DNA of 14,220 nucleotides from Chloroflexota bacterium (lineage in GTDB: Bacteria; Chloroflexota; Anaerolineae; UBA4142), in assembly GCA_023380675.1 (NCBI GenBank), contig JAMCRS010000254.1:1-14220 (forward strand), written 5' to 3'. The stretch's first letter is position 1; each line of letters opens with the position of its first letter. Under the pieces are notes generated by a model that had not been told where the DNA came from, did no database searches, and saw only the letters and a list, made by a program, of their open reading frames with translations. Position numbers and translations under genes: made by a program. Shown here piece after piece: positions 1 through 8,513 of the stretch.

Positions 1-22
1 CTGGATCGGAGGCTGGCAGAGC

Positions 23-48
23 GCCTGGGGCGCAGCAGCACCCCAGGC
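23..48. repeat. 8-bp perfect inverted repeat (hairpin) upstream of the ABC operon
   Basis: GCCTGGGG at 23-30 is the exact reverse complement of CCCCAGGC at 41-48, with a 10-base loop. No T-run follows on either strand, so it is not a clear intrinsic terminator. The first 160 bases hold no convincing gene. Two + frames stay open from the window edge (to stops at 151 and 171) and a - frame is open too, but none gives a recognisable protein. The hairpin may mark the end of an upstream transcript or be chance in GC-rich DNA. Confidence 0.3.
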
Positions 49-160
49 ACAGCCGCGCTGTTCTGGCGCCCCGACTCGCGCGTATTGGGTAAAGGGCTTC
101 TCTCGGCCTCTCGAATACCGACACCAGCGTCGCCTGCGCGTTGGGCAGTGAGGTGGATAA

Positions 161-1327
161 ATGTTGTCTAGGTTGTTTGGCAGAACGAAAAAGACGAATC
201 GATCGGACGGGGCGTATCGACACGGAAACGAACATCTGATCGAAATGCGCCAAGTGGTCAAAAACTTTGAAACGGCGGCCGGGACATTCACGGCGCTCAA
301 GAACGTCGACCTCAAAGTGGACCCGGGAGAATTCGTGGCCGTCATCGGCAAGTCGGGCAGCGGCAAGTCCACGCTCATCAACATGATCGCCGGCATCGAC
401 CGGCCAACTTCCGGCCAGGTCTTTGTGGGCGATACTGCGGTCCACTTGCTGAACGAGAATCAAATGGCGATCTGGCGCGGACGCCACCTCGGAATCGTCT
501 TTCAATTCTTTCAGCTCCTGCCGACGCTCAGCATCGTAGAGAACGTGATGCTCCCGATGGACTTTTGCAATGTCCACGCCGCGCGCGAGCGGCGCGACCG
601 CGCCCTGCCCTGGCTCGAGCCCGTCGAGATGAAGGACCACGCCGGCAAGCTCCCCTCTGCGGTTTCCGGCGGCCAGCAGCAGCGGGTCGCCATCGCGCGT
701 GCGCTGGCGAACGATCCGCCCGTCATCGTCGCGGACGAGCCGACGGGCAATCTAGATTCCAAGACCGCCGACGCCGTCTTCGAGCTGTTCGACGGTTTGG
801 TCCGGCAGGGTAAGACCATCTTGATGGTGACGCACGACAACGACCTGACCAAGCGCGTCTCGCGCGCCGTCATGATCTCCGACGGTCAGGTCATCGAAGA
901 ATATCTGGCGGCGGTCTTTCCGACGCTCGAGGAAGGGCAGCTGGTGGAGGCGACGCGACGTCTCGAACCGATACGCTACGCTCCGGGCGACGTGATCCTT
1001 CGCGAGGGCACGCCGGCCGACCGGTTCTACATCATCATGAAAGGCCAGGTGGACGTCCTCGTTCGCCGCCCGAGCGGAGAGCCGCTCGTCGTAACGACGC
1101 TGGACAAGGGGCAGTATTTCGGCGAGATCGAGCTGATGCGCGGAGGACACAATATCGCGACCATCCGCGCCGCGCTCGCAAGCGAGGTCGAAGTCGCCAC
1201 CCTCGATCGCGATACGTTTGCGAACGTCATAGGGCAATCGGCCAAGACCCGGGCGTTGGTGGAGCGGACCGTTCAGGACCGCGTGCAGGAAAACGCGAGC
1301 GCCAGAAACGGGGCTGGAAATGCTTAG
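161..1327 (+). CDS. ABC transporter ATP-binding protein fused to a cyclic nucleotide-binding-like domain
   Basis: This is the ATPase that would power the permease encoded next, at the cytoplasmic face of the membrane. Residues about 27-245 form a MacB/LolD-type nucleotide-binding domain: Walker [10 protein letters not shown] (63-71), Q-loop Q115, signature SGGQQ (169-173), Walker B VIVADE (188-193) and H-loop H225. All catalytic residues are present. A second domain at about 256-372 has the cyclic-nucleotide-binding fold pattern (PGDVILREG, then FGEIELM at 320-326). The usual phosphate-binding arginine of the PRxAT motif is replaced in GHNIAT (N331), so cAMP binding is doubtful. Simple MacB/LolD ATPases are about 230 residues, so the 388-residue length reflects the fusion. 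The ATG has GAGGTGG at 150-156 just upstream. The stop lies 8 bases inside the permease gene, implying translational coupling. The ATPase call is firm; the ligand of the second domain is unknown. Confidence 0.95.
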   Translation: MLSRLFGRTKKTNRSDGAYRHGNEHLIEMRQVVKNFETAAGTFTALKNVDLKVDPGEFVAVIGKSGSGKSTLINMIAGIDRPTSGQVFVGDTAVHLLNENQMAIWRGRHLGIVFQFFQLLPTLSIVENVMLPMDFCNVHAARERRDRALPWLEPVEMKDHAGKLPSAVSGGQQQRVAIARALANDPPVIVADEPTGNLDSKTADAVFELFDGLVRQGKTILMVTHDNDLTKRVSRAVMISDGQVIEEYLAAVFPTLEEGQLVEATRRLEPIRYAPGDVILREGTPADRFYIIMKGQVDVLVRRPSGEPLVVTTLDKGQYFGEIELMRGGHNIATIRAALASEVEVATLDRDTFANVIGQSAKTRALVERTVQDRVQENASARNGAGNA

Positions 1328-3767
1328 TCCGCGTTGGCGCAAGGTGGTGCGCGACCTGGGGGGTAACAAGCTGCGCACGCTCCTCGTGTCCCTTTCCATC
1401 GCCGTCGGCATTTTCGCCGTCGGGATCGTCAGCCAGACGTTCGGGACGATCCACGAAATATTGACCGTCGATTATCCAAAGTCGAACCCCGCCCAGGCGA
1501 CTCTCTATACGAGCGCGTTTGACGACGACCTGATCCAGACAGTGCGGCGGATGGACGGCGTCGCGTACGCGGAAGGCCGCGCGACGGTCGGCGTCGAGAT
1601 CCGCGTGGGCGACGGCGAGTGGAAATCGTTGAGCCTGTTCGCGATCCCGGATTACGATCAGATCGAGATCGACAAGGTCTTTCCGCAAACGTCCTACCCG
1701 GACCGTCCGTCCCTTGGCGCCGAACGCGGCATGTGGCCACCGCCCGACCGCGGACTGCTGCTCGAGCGCTCGACGTTCTTCGCGCCGGGGCTCGTACCGC
1801 CGAACCTGAGCGTGGGGGACAAGATCGATATTCGGGTGTCGAGCGGCAAGGAATATAAGGTGTTGTTCGCCGGCCTCGCGCACGAGCCGTCCCGCATTCC
1901 GGCGACGTTTGCCAGCTCCGGGTACGGCTATATCAATCAGGATACGCTCGAGTGGCTGACCGGCTCGCGCTCGATGAATCAGCTCTCTCTCATCGTTACC
2001 GCCAAAAACCCCACCCAAAAACAGGTGACGGAGGTAGCGGACCGCGTGCGCAACAAGCTCGAAAAGGCCGGCCGGCCGGTCTACGCGCTGACGGTGCCGG
2101 AGCCGAACAAGCATCCGCTCGACAGTGTCTTCCAAGGCCTGATGCTTTTGCTGAACGCCCTGGGCCTGGGGGCGCTCTTGTTGAGCGGGTTTCTCATCGT
2201 CAATACGATATCGGCCTATCTCGCCCAACAAGTGCGGCAGATCGGAATGATGAAGGCGGTCGGCGCGCGACAGGGCCAGATGATCTTGATGTACCTCGTG
2301 GTCGTGTTGTCGTACGGCTTGCTCGCCTTTGCGATTGCCGCGCCGTTGGCCGTGGTCGTGTCCGCCGCGACGACGGCGATGCTCGCCAACTTTATCAACG
2401 TCGACCCGCCGGGACTCGTGGTCGTCCCGAACGTGATCGTGACGGAGGCGCTGATCGCGATCCTCTTCCCCCTCGCGGCCGGCATCCTTCCCGTGATCGC
2501 AGGGACGCGCATGACCGTTCGCGACGCCATCTCGGACTACGGACTGGGGCGCGGCGTGATCAAGCCCGGGATCCTCGACCGACTGCTGGACAAGATTCGC
2601 GGCCTGCCCCGCCCGATGAAGCTCTCGCTTCGCAACACCTTCCGGCGCAAGGGACGGCTGGCGCTCACGCTCTCGACCCTGACGTTGAGCGGCGCCATCT
2701 TCATGGGAGTCTTTAACATTCACGCCGCCATGCTGCTCACGCTCGACGATGCGCTCAAGTACTGGAACTTTGACGTCCTGGAGATCTTTAGTCGCGCCTA
2801 CCCCTCCGCGCTGATCCAGCAGGAGGCTGCGCGAGTTCCGGGGGTCGTCGCGGTCGAGAGCTGGGGAATCACCGACTCGAGATTGGTCCGGAAGGACAAC
2901 AGCGAGTCCGATAACATCCTGTTGTTCGCGCCGCCGGCACAGACCACGATGCTCCAGCCGACGATGATCCAGGGTCGCTGGCTGCTGCCGGACGACGAGA
3001 ATGCGATCGTGTTGAGCAATCAGATCACCGCCGTCGAGAAGGACCTCAAGGTGGGGGACACGATCACGCTCAAGATGAACGACAAAAAATCGGACTGGCA
3101 AATCGTGGGCATCGCGCGGGTGGTCGGAAATTTTGGGGGCGGCATCGGACCGGCGTACGCGAACTATTCGTACTACGCCCGGATGGTGGACCAGGTAGGC
3201 ACGGCCGGCACAGTCCAGGTGGTGACAGACCGCCACGATTCGGCCTACCAGAACAAGATCAAGAGCGCGCTGGAAGAGCAGTTCAAGGTCGCTGGCATGC
3301 GCACGAGCCAGGGCCTGACGAGCGGGATGATCAAAGAGTCCAACGAGACTGCATTCAACATCATCGTCGGCATGTTGCTGATCATGGCGGTGCTGATGGC
3401 GGCCGTCGGCGGCCTGGGATTGATGGGAACGATGTCCCTCAACGTGCTGGAGCGAACACGCGAAATCGGCGTCATGCGAGCGGTGGGCGCGTCCAACGGG
3501 GCCGTGCGCGGCGTCGTCATGGTCGAAGGGATGACGATCGGGTTGATTAGCTGGTTGGCCGGCACGCTGCTGGCCGTGCCGTTGGGCCAGGTGTTGAGCG
3601 AAGCGCTCGGTAACATCATCTTCCAGATGCCACTGCACTATGTAGTGGCGCCGAACGGAATCATCACGTGGTTCGTCGTCGTCGTGGCGATCTCCACAAT
3701 TGCGACGATCCTGCCGGCTCACAATGCCTCGCGCCTGACCGTGCGTCAGGTCCTGGCATACGAATAG
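1320..3767 (+). CDS. FtsX/MacB-like ABC transporter permease with two FtsX modules
   Basis: Integral membrane partner of the preceding ATPase. The 815 residues form a duplicated MacB/FtsX architecture. Module one has a transmembrane helix at about 20-40, a large extracytoplasmic domain (about 45-268) and three helices at about 272-297, 320-348 and 372-394. Module two repeats the plan: a helix at about 445-470, a second external domain (about 475-675), and helices at about 680-705, 732-757 and 780-800. Each module carries the same cytoplasmic coupling motif, [10 protein letters not shown] (307-316) and [10 protein letters not shown] (715-724), the usual contact with the ATPase. Single-module MacB or LolC permeases are about 400-650 residues, so this is the long two-module type found in lipoprotein or lipid-handling and antibiotic-efflux exporters. 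The ATG lies inside the end of the ATPase gene. Substrate cannot be read from sequence; an adaptor gene follows after an 87-base gap. Confidence 0.95.
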   Translation: MLSPRWRKVVRDLGGNKLRTLLVSLSIAVGIFAVGIVSQTFGTIHEILTVDYPKSNPAQATLYTSAFDDDLIQTVRRMDGVAYAEGRATVGVEIRVGDGEWKSLSLFAIPDYDQIEIDKVFPQTSYPDRPSLGAERGMWPPPDRGLLLERSTFFAPGLVPPNLSVGDKIDIRVSSGKEYKVLFAGLAHEPSRIPATFASSGYGYINQDTLEWLTGSRSMNQLSLIVTAKNPTQKQVTEVADRVRNKLEKAGRPVYALTVPEPNKHPLDSVFQGLMLLLNALGLGALLLSGFLIVNTISAYLAQQVRQIGMMKAVGARQGQMILMYLVVVLSYGLLAFAIAAPLAVVVSAATTAMLANFINVDPPGLVVVPNVIVTEALIAILFPLAAGILPVIAGTRMTVRDAISDYGLGRGVIKPGILDRLLDKIRGLPRPMKLSLRNTFRRKGRLALTLSTLTLSGAIFMGVFNIHAAMLLTLDDALKYWNFDVLEIFSRAYPSALIQQEAARVPGVVAVESWGITDSRLVRKDNSESDNILLFAPPAQTTMLQPTMIQGRWLLPDDENAIVLSNQITAVEKDLKVGDTITLKMNDKKSDWQIVGIARVVGNFGGGIGPAYANYSYYARMVDQVGTAGTVQVVTDRHDSAYQNKIKSALEEQFKVAGMRTSQGLTSGMIKESNETAFNIIVGMLLIMAVLMAAVGGLGLMGTMSLNVLERTREIGVMRAVGASNGAVRGVVMVEGMTIGLISWLAGTLLAVPLGQVLSEALGNIIFQMPLHYVVAPNGIITWFVVVVAISTIATILPAHNASRLTVRQVLAYE

Positions 3768-3842
3768 GGACCGTCAGCCGCCCGACCGGCGACAGGCGTT
3801 CCGACACCGGCTGCCTATGAATACTAACAGACAATTTGCTTC

Positions 3843-3847
3843 GGAGG
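3843..3847 (+). promoter_or_regulatory. Shine-Dalgarno GGAGG that fixes the adaptor start
   Basis: GGAGG at 3843-3847 is one base from a GTG at 3849 and seven bases from a second in-frame GTG at 3855. Only the second has a workable spacing. It also gives a lipoprotein signal peptide starting Met-Lys, with the positive charge right after the first residue. The start is therefore placed at 3855. Confidence 0.75.
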
Positions 3848-3854
3848 TGTGTTT

Positions 3855-4838
3855 GTGAAGACGTGGATTTTGACGACAGGGGCGTTCCTTTTGATCGCGC
3901 TCGCCGGCTGCAGCGGCGCTGGCCCGGCCGCGCCGGCGACTCCCACCGGCCCGGCACAGGCAGTCAAAGCGCCGAACCTGGTGGTCGCCGAGGGTAAAGT
4001 CGTTCCCGCAAAGTACGCGACGTTGAGCATGGCGGCCGGCGGGATTGCCTCCGAGGTCCTCGTCAAGGAAGGCGACTCGGTTGCCGTGGACCAGACGCTC
4101 GTCCGGCTCGCTTCGGGTCAGCAGCAGGCCGCCGTATCGACCGCCCAGGCGGCGCTCAGCCACGCCCAGGCGGCCCGCCAAAAGCTCTTTCAGGGCGCCG
4201 ACGAAAACGACGTCACTTTGGCACGCGCCGATCTCGCAAACGCCGAGTCTACTCTGAGGCAGGCGCAGGCGGCGTACGATCAGGCGGGGGGGTCCTCGAA
4301 CCCATACGCCAGTATGCTGCCGACTTCCGTCCAGCTGGAGCAGGCGACTGCGAGTTACAATGCCGCCAAGGCGCGGCTCGGCACGCTCCTCACGCCGCCC
4401 AAGCCGGCCGACATCGCCGCAGCCGACGCGGACATTGCGTCTGCGCAGGCCGATCTGGAACGCGCCCAGGCTGCGCTAAAGGACACCGAGCTGCATTCGC
4501 CCATCGCCGGAACCGTCGCGACGGTGGACATCAAAGCCGGCGAGCAGGTTGGGGTCGGGACGCCGATCATTCGGATCGCGGATCTTTCGGACTGGGAGAT
4601 ACAGACGACCGATCTGACCGAGATCAACGTCGTCAGGGTCAAGGCCGGAGACCCGGTCACGACGACGTTTGACGCCATTCCAGAGCTCCAACTGCCCGGC
4701 ACGGTATCTGACATCGACACCCTGGGCGAGAATCGCCAGGGAGACATCGTCTACACCGTTACGGTCAAGCCGGCCAATTTTGACGAACGGCTGCGGTGGA
4801 ACATGACTGCCAAGGTGAGTATCCAGCCGACCGATTGA
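3855..4838 (+). CDS. HlyD/MacA-family efflux adaptor lipoprotein
   Basis: Extracytoplasmic adaptor that would join the permease to an outer component or hold substrate outside the membrane. The 327 residues begin with a lipoprotein signal: a short charged start, a hydrophobic run (5-17) and the lipobox LAGC with the lipidated Cys at 19. A Pro/Ala-rich linker follows (20-40). The two halves of the barrel-sandwich (biotinyl/lipoyl-like) domain are at about 60-86 (GGIASEVLVKEGD) and 215-243 (SPIAGTVATVDIKAGE). Between them lies an Ala/Gln-rich helical hairpin (about 88-212), the typical coiled coil. A beta-barrel and a membrane-proximal part follow, ending LRWNMTAKVSI. It lies 87 bases behind the permease on the same strand and is followed by a terminator, so it is the last gene of the operon. 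A Ser follows the lipidated Cys. The family is clear; the substrate is unknown, and no TolC-like gene is present. Confidence 0.9.
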   Translation: MKTWILTTGAFLLIALAGCSGAGPAAPATPTGPAQAVKAPNLVVAEGKVVPAKYATLSMAAGGIASEVLVKEGDSVAVDQTLVRLASGQQQAAVSTAQAALSHAQAARQKLFQGADENDVTLARADLANAESTLRQAQAAYDQAGGSSNPYASMLPTSVQLEQATASYNAAKARLGTLLTPPKPADIAAADADIASAQADLERAQAALKDTELHSPIAGTVATVDIKAGEQVGVGTPIIRIADLSDWEIQTTDLTEINVVRVKAGDPVTTTFDAIPELQLPGTVSDIDTLGENRQGDIVYTVTVKPANFDERLRWNMTAKVSIQPTD

Positions 4839-4849
4839 GCGGAAAAGGC

Positions 4850-4887
4850 AGCGCCGGGAACGCTCTTACGAGTGCTCCCGGCGCTTT
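4850..4887 (+). terminator. Intrinsic terminator hairpin, possibly bidirectional
   Basis: AGCGCCGGGA (4850-4859) pairs perfectly with TCCCGGCGCT (4876-4885). After one mismatch, five more pairs (4861-4865 with 4870-4874, one a G-T wobble) close a four-base loop, TTAC. TTT at 4885-4887 follows on the + strand and AAAA (4843-4846) precedes it. Read on the - strand the same stem is followed by GCC and then TTTT, so it could also stop leftward transcription from the 5097-9842 operon, whose last stop is 209 bases away. The T-tracts are short, but the stem is strong and lies 11 bases after the adaptor stop. Confidence 0.75.
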
Positions 4888-5096
4888 GCGTTTGGGGCAT
4901 CGGCCCGTCGTCGAGACGAGCGGCGCGCCTCAGTTCCGCAGCAAGAACTGCTTGAGGACGGTGACGAGACGAGCTCTTCGATGATACGATACTTCGACAC
5001 CTGCTCTGCGTGTGGGTTGGACGACCCGTCCAAAGCGGATTCCTCAAGTAAGTCTTTCCGCGCACGCGGAGACACACGCGTTTGCGACTCTCGCCG

Positions 5097-6155
5097 CTAG
5101 ATCATTTGATGGCGGCGAAGGTGCCAGATCGCGCCGTATCCGATCGGCATCGGCAGCCAGAACGCGATCCCGCGGGAGAGGATCAGGGACATGAGCGCGA
5201 TATCCCGCGGCACTCCGAACGCCAGCGAGAGAACGGCGAAACTCGTTCCTAATATTGCCATCTCGCCCGGGACAGCGCTCACGGATGAGAGCACCGACAC
5301 CGAGGTGAAGACGAGGATGACGACCCCCAGTGGAATCGCCCACCCCAGCCCCAGAAACGCGAAATAGAGCGCCGCGGCGCCCCCGACGTAGCGCACGAGG
5401 TTAAGCAGAAACGAGCCCAAAACGTACTGCGGCGAATGGCGCGCCTTTCCCATTCCGGTGTAAAAGTCGTCCAGCGCTTGCTGCACGTCGCGCGGCGCAA
5501 ACAGCGGACGGCCGGCCAGCCACTCAAGCGGTCGATTGAGGCGTCGCGCCACGCCGTGCACGACGCGCTCCACCCACGGCCGACGGCGATAGACGTACCA
5601 GCCCACGGCCAACAAGACGGGTGACGCGGCCGCCAAGAATATAGAAGCGTCGGCGGCAAAGGCCCCTTCCGGCAGCGCGTTCGTCAGCGTCACGATGCCG
5701 ACGATCAGGACGACCAGGCCGATGAAGGCCCCGATGATGTCCTCGATCAGGAATACGACGGCAACGGCGCCGCCGTGAACGCCCTGGCGGACAAGAAACG
5801 CAAAGCGGATGAGCATCCCCGGCGCGCCCCCGGTCGAGAACGTGCGATTCGCGGCCGCGCCGGCAAAAAACGCTTCGGTCATCGGCAGAAAGGGGACGTC
5901 GACGCCGAACAACCGCGCCAGAACGATCGTAGACCCAGCGCTCGCAAAGTAACGCAAGACCTCGCTTCCGAGCGCCAGGCCCAGAAAGACGGGATGCGAC
6001 AATTGAAGTACGGCGGCAACGCGTCCAAAGCCAATCAGGCGAGGAAGAAAAAGAAAGCACGCCAATGCCAATAGCGCCAGCCAAATGACGTGCCGCCATT
6101 CGACGGTGAATCGGCGCTCGAGTGTTTTGTCAGTCAAGTAATCGCGCTCCTTCAC
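5097..6155 (-). CDS. Flippase-like integral membrane protein (lysylphosphatidylglycerol synthase TM-region / UPF0104 family)
   Basis: The 352 residues carry about eight predicted membrane helices: roughly 22-38, 55-80, 95-120, 130-158, 170-188, 245-270, 274-312 (likely two) and 318-342. The pattern is that of the MprF flippase-domain/AglD family. Family-type signatures are the Pro-Gly-Glu turn in VSAVPGEMAILG (292-303) and the late LSRGIAFWLPMPIGY (326-340). Relatives move or modify lipid-linked polar groups, but many stand-alone members have no assigned substrate. The lysyl-transferase domain of full-length MprF is absent. The gene begins with a GTG inside the stop codon of the upstream gene (GTGA overlap, 6152-6155), so the two are probably translated together. 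A TTG at 6137 with an AAGGAG nine bases upstream is a good alternative start that would remove six residues. Confidence 0.85.
   Translation of the reverse strand: MKERDYLTDKTLERRFTVEWRHVIWLALLALACFLFLPRLIGFGRVAAVLQLSHPVFLGLALGSEVLRYFASAGSTIVLARLFGVDVPFLPMTEAFFAGAAANRTFSTGGAPGMLIRFAFLVRQGVHGGAVAVVFLIEDIIGAFIGLVVLIVGIVTLTNALPEGAFAADASIFLAAASPVLLAVGWYVYRRRPWVERVVHGVARRLNRPLEWLAGRPLFAPRDVQQALDDFYTGMGKARHSPQYVLGSFLLNLVRYVGGAAALYFAFLGLGWAIPLGVVILVFTSVSVLSSVSAVPGEMAILGTSFAVLSLAFGVPRDIALMSLILSRGIAFWLPMPIGYGAIWHLRRHQMI
6147..6152 (-). promoter_or_regulatory. Shine-Dalgarno AAGGAG offering an internal TTG start
   Basis: On the - strand AAGGAG (6152 to 6147) lies inside the first codons of the flippase-like gene, nine bases before an in-frame TTG at 6137. 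The overlapping GTG at 6155 has no comparable site upstream. The real start may therefore be the TTG, giving a protein beginning M-T-D-K. Confidence 0.5.
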
Positions 6156-8479
6156 GCCTTGAGATATGCCAGCGCCTCACTCCGCTCCTCGTCCATCACG
6201 ATCTCGAGACACCGTCCGTCCGATGCCTGGAATACGTCGACCACCTGAATGTATTCGGCGTATGCCGCGTCCTCCGGCAGGAGGATCGGCAGGGCATTCG
6301 GAGCTCCCAGGATAAAAGAGCGGTTGAACAGCGTGTTCGGATCGTCGAGGAACAGCGGCAGCGCGTAAATGTGCGCCTCCACCAGGTCCTGGAAAAAGTG
6401 CGTCCCGTACGAGACGTCTGGAACACCCTGACCACGCGGCGAGGCCACTTCGACGAGCACGCGTGCGCTGTTGATATCGGCGTACCCGACGGGCACGCCC
6501 AGGTCGATGTTGGAGCTGCCCCAACGGCCGGGTCCCATCAGAATGAACGACTCGCCTTCCAATCGCTTGTTCAGTCGTCCGATGACACGCGCCATTTCGA
6601 GCTTGATCGTGGGCTTGGCGAGCCGGCTGTACTTTTCAGGAACGACGTAGACGATGTAACGCACGTTCGAAACGATTCCTTGCGGAACCAGCCGGTGCGT
6701 CGTAAACACCTTGTCGGCGTTCGGAATATTCGTCGGAAGCCGGACCCGGCGTCCCGTCTCCAGGCTCACCGTCGGTCGACACTGCAGCAGGTGGATTACC
6801 ACGTGAGGCGGTCCGGACCCCTGCGTGATCAAGTCGCCGGTGAATTCGATGTCGACCGGACATTCGTACTGCTTTTCCAATCGCTTGAGCAGCGCCCTCA
6901 TCTGCGGGACGAAATCCGTCTTTTTGATCAGTCCGTCGAAGGTCAGGATCAACTCGTGCGGCTCGAGCATCCGGATGTCGGAAAAGGGCTGCTGAATATA
7001 GTCTCGCTTATCGACCGAAACGAGATACGGCAGCGTCGGATCGTCTGCCGAAAAAACGTCGGTGACGGGTCGGGTGTCGAACTCGTTCGACTGAAGGTCC
7101 AACAGATCCACAAAGCGCTGCGAGTTGCGGCGGATCTCGTCGGCGCTCACCTCGGGACGGAGGAACGGGTGACTCAACGCGAGCATCCGCGGGTGATCGT
7201 TCCCCACACGGTCGACTGCTCGCGTCCCCAGACCCCACACCAAACGCAAAAAGCCGTCCTCGCGCCGAATCTGCGGATTCCATCGAAACGGGTTCCGGCT
7301 GTAGCCGACGCCGGCCAGAGTGGGAAAAAAGAGCGAGCCGTGCCGGGCGCCCTGCACCGGTTGGAGAAGAACGGCCATTCTTTCGTCGTAGTCGAGCAGC
7401 CCCATTTTGCGACGATACGCGAGCGCGTCCGGGCTCAGGACGCTCGCGTAGACGGTCTTGATCGCCGTGATCAGCGCCGCGAGATTCTCCTCCGGCGTCC
7501 CCTGATTGGCGCAAAAGAGGCTTTCGTACTTGCCGGCGAAGGACCGCCCGAAGCTGTCTTCGAGCAAACTCGACGACCGAACGATGACCGCGCGTGTTCC
7601 GATCGCTTCCAAAAACTCGCGCAGGCGAACGGTGATCGAGTCCGGAAAGCGCGCGTTCAGATACGCTCTCAGGACCTCCGGGTAATCCGTGTCGATCTCT
7701 TCGCGGCTCTTGTATTTCTGATCGACGGTAAAGAAAAACCCGTTCTGCAGGTTAAAGTCGTACAGGACGTTCGCCCCTAGATAGTAGGACTCGGGGATGA
7801 CGATCCGGCTGAGATCGACCCCTTCTTCGGCGCCCGCCCTCTGGAGCACCTTCCAGGCCAGGAGCATGCCGGCCGCCTTGCCGCCGATCTTGCCTTCCCC
7901 GATCTTGCGCCGCCGCACTTCGCGCAGGTCGGCGACGGTAAAGTACTCTTTGGCGATGTGCACGAAATCCAGTTGGTCGCTCACGACCGTCTTGATGATG
8001 ACGACGATCATCTCTTCCAGGTGGTGGCGCGCCTGGCTGCGCTCGTCCGCCGGGAGCGCTTCGTACTGCTCCGCCTGGGCCAGCACCATGTCGAGCGGCG
8101 CGAGCTCCGGGTTGAAGGTCAGAAAGACCTTCTGGTTGGGATTGCGTTCGGCGACGACCGACTGGACGATATTCTGAAACAACTCGTGCGCGAGGTTGTG
8201 CGCGAAATAAAAGTCCGTGAGGGTATCCCGCGTCTGCTGAACTCGCCGGTCCCACACTTCAGCCGACTCCTCGACCAGCGGGTTGACCAGTCCTTCCAGC
8301 TCCTGTGAGCGCTGCGCCTTGGCCTTGACCTCGTTATCAAAGGTCACGCGCGCGATCACCCCACGCGCAAACAGTTCTTCGCGCATGCGCGCGCGAATGA
8401 TCGGCGCGAGGATCGGGTATTGACTCAGCTCGAGGTTGATCCGGAGGACCTTGGGGGCGTTGGCGAAATCGAAACTCAT
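6152..8479 (-). CDS. PEP/pyruvate-binding (PPDK N-terminal type) protein without phosphohistidine domain
   Basis: Large soluble protein (775 residues from the ATG at 8479; an in-frame GTG at 8488 would add three). Positions below count from that GTG. Residues about 1-190 match nothing I can name. About 195-575 resemble the ATP-grasp nucleotide-binding half of pyruvate phosphate dikinase and PEP synthase: IGGKAAGM (201-208), VIVRSSSLLEDSFG (301-314) with SFAGKYES after it, VLLQPVQG (373-380), GYSRNPF (395-401), and DIEFTG to LLQCRP (546-572). The central phosphohistidine domain (GGxTSH type) and the C-terminal PEP-binding barrel of true dikinases (about 800-900 residues) are missing. Instead the C-terminus (about 580-778) has its own conserved-looking motifs, GPGRWGSSN (652-660) and GTHFFQ (695-700). 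It overlaps the flippase-like gene by four bases and lies 34 bases downstream of the CNNM-type gene. The domain call is firm; the reaction is unknown, and a full PEP synthase cycle is unlikely. Confidence 0.85.
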   Translation of the reverse strand: MSFDFANAPKVLRINLELSQYPILAPIIRARMREELFARGVIARVTFDNEVKAKAQRSQELEGLVNPLVEESAEVWDRRVQQTRDTLTDFYFAHNLAHELFQNIVQSVVAERNPNQKVFLTFNPELAPLDMVLAQAEQYEALPADERSQARHHLEEMIVVIIKTVVSDQLDFVHIAKEYFTVADLREVRRRKIGEGKIGGKAAGMLLAWKVLQRAGAEEGVDLSRIVIPESYYLGANVLYDFNLQNGFFFTVDQKYKSREEIDTDYPEVLRAYLNARFPDSITVRLREFLEAIGTRAVIVRSSSLLEDSFGRSFAGKYESLFCANQGTPEENLAALITAIKTVYASVLSPDALAYRRKMGLLDYDERMAVLLQPVQGARHGSLFFPTLAGVGYSRNPFRWNPQIRREDGFLRLVWGLGTRAVDRVGNDHPRMLALSHPFLRPEVSADEIRRNSQRFVDLLDLQSNEFDTRPVTDVFSADDPTLPYLVSVDKRDYIQQPFSDIRMLEPHELILTFDGLIKKTDFVPQMRALLKRLEKQYECPVDIEFTGDLITQGSGPPHVVIHLLQCRPTVSLETGRRVRLPTNIPNADKVFTTHRLVPQGIVSNVRYIVYVVPEKYSRLAKPTIKLEMARVIGRLNKRLEGESFILMGPGRWGSSNIDLGVPVGYADINSARVLVEVASPRGQGVPDVSYGTHFFQDLVEAHIYALPLFLDDPNTLFNRSFILGAPNALPILLPEDAAYAEYIQVVDVFQASDGRCLEIVMDEERSEALAYLKA

Positions 8480-8513
8480 CCGTTCCACTTTCTCGCAACG
8501 GCGGCGGCTGGCG

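Noticed and set aside
1227..3722. Open - strand frame of about 830 codons opposite the permease gene
   Set aside because: It lies entirely antisense to a clear FtsX/MacB permease (and the end of the ATPase gene), its product is Arg/His/Asp-rich with no recognisable motif, and long antisense frames are expected in GC-rich genes.
4931..4950. CAGTTC/GAACTG inverted repeat with an 8-base loop
   Set aside because: A 6-bp stem with no T-run and no known binding-site match; it could be chance.
4981..5100. 39-codon + strand frame with a CSAC motif in the convergent gap 4888-5096
   Set aside because: The CxxC is suggestive of a zinc ribbon, but the frame has only a weak ribosome site, no second CxxC, and follows a terminator without a promoter. 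I see nothing else convincing in the gap.
6122..7780. Open + strand frame of about 550 codons opposite the PPDK-type gene
   Set aside because: It is antisense to a gene with clear conserved motifs. The composition is Arg/Val/Asp-rich and resembles no protein family I know.
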